Below, piece by piece: positions 7,004 through 8,193 of a stretch of DNA of 8,193 bases. The position numbers were made by a program, and so were the translations under genes. Positions within the stretch are counted from its first letter, which is position 1; the number at the start of each line of letters is the position of its first letter. The stretch comes from an uncultured Clostridia bacterium. Lineage in GTDB: Bacteria > Bacillota_A > Clostridia > Christensenellales > Aristaeellaceae. Under the pieces are notes generated by a model. That model saw only the letters and a program-made list of their open reading frames with translations. It was not told where the DNA came from and ran no database searches. Location: positions 1-8,193 of the forward strand of contig CAMVDI010000076.1 in NCBI GenBank assembly GCA_947166205.1. The letters are read 5' to 3'.

Positions 7004-7164
7004 ATGCCTCCGTCCTTTCCCTCCGGCCTTTCCGCCCGTTTTCCCCGGAGCGGCGGCGCCCCGCCCTCCGGATCCCTTTCTTTCCGCTTCTGTCCGTTTT
7101 CTGTTTTCGACGTCCCCGTTCTTTTTCCTTCCGCCTCCGGCCGGGTTCGGCGCCGGCGGCGTTG
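7004..7164 (-). other. Purine-rich leader region of mutS2, no gene seen
   Basis: This stretch between the mutS2 start and the CIRCE element is strongly purine-biased on the minus strand (runs such as GGCGGAAGGAAAAAGAACGG). GGAGG at 7011-7007 serves as the mutS2 ribosome-binding site, only 3 nt from the ATG, with AAGGA a little further upstream. I see no convincing -35/-10 pair for mutS2, no ORF with family-like sequence, no terminator and no RNA gene. A mutS2 promoter must lie here or around CIRCE, but I cannot place it. Confidence 0.4.
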
Positions 7165-7191
7165 TTAGCACTCTTTTTGATTGAGTGCTAA
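7165..7191. promoter_or_regulatory. CIRCE operator (HrcA-binding site)
   Basis: TTAGCACTC (7165-7173), a 9-bp spacer, then GAGTGCTAA (7183-7191): an exact match to the CIRCE consensus, the inverted repeat bound by the heat-shock repressor HrcA. Classical targets are the dnaK and groESL operons. Here it lies between htpG and mutS2. It ends 7 bp upstream of the htpG -35 hexamer, further upstream than usual; CIRCE is commonly found around or downstream of the transcription start. It could act on htpG, on an unrecognised mutS2 promoter, or on both. Confidence 0.96.
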
Positions 7192-7198
7192 ATTTTCC

Positions 7199-7227
7199 TT
7201 GCATTTCATTTTTCCCCGTGCTACAAT
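7199..7227 (+). promoter_or_regulatory. Sigma-A-type promoter of htpG
   Basis: -35 TTGCAT (7199-7204), 17-bp spacer, -10 TACAAT (7222-7227, 5 of 6 to consensus). Expected start of transcription is near 7234, giving a leader of about 75 nt. The CIRCE operator sits immediately upstream. No sigma-B-like or CtsR-like (heptad direct repeat) site was seen. Confidence 0.75.
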
Positions 7228-7243
7228 ACCCTTCGCGCAAGGC

Positions 7244-7263
7244 GCCGTCCCCGGCGGGGCGGC
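7244..7263 (+). other. GC-rich hairpin in the htpG 5' leader
   Basis: An 8-bp stem with one G-U pair (7244-7251 with 7256-7263) closes a 4-nt loop, about 10 nt after the predicted transcription start. No U-tract follows, so it is not a terminator. It may stabilise the htpG mRNA 5' end, a role known for structured 5' leaders of heat-shock transcripts, but that role is inference here. Confidence 0.4.
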
Positions 7264-7309
7264 CGAAACCCGCGCCCGAAAGCTCATTTCAATGAGGAGG
7301 CAAATCGTC

Positions 7310-8193
7310 ATGGCTGTACAGAATGAAAACGGCAGCGTCTCCATTGACGCGCAGAATATTATGCCGGTGATCAAGCGCTGGCTCTACTCGGACAAGGATA
7401 TTTTCCTGCGGGAAACGGTGTCCAACGCCTGTGACGCCATCACCAAGTACCGGATGCTTCACCCGGATTCCGGGGAGGAAATGTCGGTTCAGGTGACGGT
7501 GAGCAAAAAGGACAGGACCATCCGGATCTCCGATACCGGCATCGGCATGACCGCGGAGGAAGTGAAGAAGTACATCAACCAGGTGGCCTTCTCCGGCGCC
7601 GCGGAGTTCATGAAGCAGTTCGAGGGGGAGGACGGCAAGAGCCCGAAGAACGATATCATCGGGCATTTCGGCCTGGGGTTCTATTCCGTGTTCATGGTTT
7701 CCGAGCAGGTGGAGATCGAGACCCTCTCCGAGCGGGAAGGCGCCGAGCCCGTGCACTGGGTTTCCGCCGACGGCATGAGCTACGCCATCTCCGAAGGGTC
7801 CCGCACTTCCCACGGGACGGATATTATCCTGCATATTACCAAGGAGGAAAAGGACTTCCTGGATGTGTGGAAGGTGCGGGAGGTGCTGCGCCGGTACTGC
7901 GGCTTCATGGCCTATCCCATTTACCTGGCCGACGCGGAAGCCAAACCCGTGGAGAAGGAAGTCCCCGTGGGGGATGAGAAGAATGAGGACGGGACCCCGA
8001 AGACCGAGAAGATCATGGAGCTCCCGAAGCCCGAAAAGATCAACGATACCGATCCCCTGTGGCTCCGCAAGCCGAAGGACTGCAAGGACGAGGATTACAA
8101 ATCCTTCTATCACCGGGTCTTTATGGATTTCGAGGATCCCCTGTTCTGGATTCACCTGAACGTGGATTATCCCTTCAACCTGAAGGGCATCCT
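7310..8193 (+). CDS. htpG: Molecular chaperone HtpG / Hsp90 (partial, 3' end beyond window)
   Basis: ATP-dependent Hsp90 chaperone; 294 codons are visible of an expected 620-680. The GHKL ATPase domain (about 8-210) has IFLRETVSNACDA (31-43; catalytic Glu E35, N39, D42 by comparison with yeast Hsp90 E33, N37, D40), DTGIGM (75-80), the glycine-rich lid IGHFGLGFYSVFMVS (117-131), and SHGTDIILHI (167-176). A charged, low-complexity linker (about 211-247) follows. The middle domain then begins near 248 (DPLWLRKPKDCKDEDYKSFY), where Hsp90s usually have P(I/L)W-type sequence. The start is ATG at 7310 with AGGAGG 9 nt upstream; an in-frame ATG at 7292 overlaps this ribosome-binding site and lacks one of its own. 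The gene is transcribed divergently from mutS2, from a promoter flanked by a CIRCE operator, which implies HrcA-controlled heat-shock induction. Sequence is divergent from E. coli HtpG (H118 for Gln, C41 for Ser), consistent with a clostridial branch. Confidence 0.97.
   Translation, partial: MAVQNENGSVSIDAQNIMPVIKRWLYSDKDIFLRETVSNACDAITKYRMLHPDSGEEMSVQVTVSKKDRTIRISDTGIGMTAEEVKKYINQVAFSGAAEFMKQFEGEDGKSPKNDIIGHFGLGFYSVFMVSEQVEIETLSEREGAEPVHWVSADGMSYAISEGSRTSHGTDIILHITKEEKDFLDVWKVREVLRRYCGFMAYPIYLADAEAKPVEKEVPVGDEKNEDGTPKTEKIMELPKPEKINDTDPLWLRKPKDCKDEDYKSFYHRVFMDFEDPLFWIHLNVDYPFNLKGI

Noticed and set aside
4199..7168. 989-codon open frame on the plus strand
   Set aside because: It lies antisense to mutS2 and the regulator; its translation is His/Pro/Arg/Leu-rich with no recognisable domain, the usual mirror of a GC-rich gene. 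Long antisense frames are expected at this composition.
7004..7240. N-terminal extension of MutS2 (79 extra codons from an ATG at 7240)
   Set aside because: The frame is open, but the translation is low-complexity Gly/Lys/Arg sequence that runs through the CIRCE operator and overlaps the htpG promoter. The MutS2 family N-terminus starts at 7003 with a ribosome-binding site.
7292..7309. Upstream in-frame ATG as the htpG start
   Set aside because: It overlaps the AGGAGG site that is correctly spaced for ATG at 7310 and has no ribosome-binding site of its own.

Overview
The window is GC-rich DNA (by eye well above 60% G+C) and densely coded, with purine-rich Shine-Dalgarno sites, GTG and TTG starts alongside ATG, a CIRCE/HrcA operator, a MutS2 with a C-terminal Smr domain and an LplB-type sugar ABC permease. 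Together these point to a Gram-positive, GC-rich member of the Bacillota, most likely a gut- or rumen-type Clostridia lineage. That placement is inference; no rRNA or other phylogenetic marker is present.

Layout. (1) 1-866, minus strand: 5' portion of a multisugar/oligosaccharide ABC transporter permease of the LplB type, running off the left edge. It is preceded by a sigma-A-type promoter (937-965) with an A-rich stretch upstream. (2) 996-1025: a Rho-independent terminator on the minus strand that closes the next unit. (3) 1103-4467, minus strand: a three-gene signalling module in the order OmpR-family response regulator, beta-lactamase-fold serine hydrolase, HAMP sensor histidine kinase. 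Hydrolase and kinase overlap by 4 bp (TTGA). (4) 4556-7003, minus strand: full-length mutS2, 88 bp upstream of the regulator with no recognisable terminator or promoter between, so readthrough from mutS2 is possible. (5) 7004-7309: divergent control region holding a perfect CIRCE operator, a sigma-A promoter for htpG and a GC-rich leader hairpin. (6) 7310-8193, plus strand: N-terminal 294 codons of htpG (Hsp90), running off the right edge.

How the genes fit together. htpG and mutS2 diverge from a region carrying an HrcA operator, which suggests protein-stress control of htpG and possibly of mutS2, whose homologues act on DNA recombination intermediates and collided ribosomes. The kinase/regulator pair should sense an extracytoplasmic signal. 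However, the regulator has Ala (A55) where OmpR-family receivers carry the phosphoryl-accepting Asp, although the rest of the receiver and the kinase's catalytic His and ATP-binding boxes look intact. The hydrolase between them keeps its SxxK nucleophile motif but has a degenerate third active-site motif. This apparently phosphorylation-blind regulator, in a module with an atypical serine hydrolase, is the most unusual feature of the window. The CIRCE element at htpG is second.
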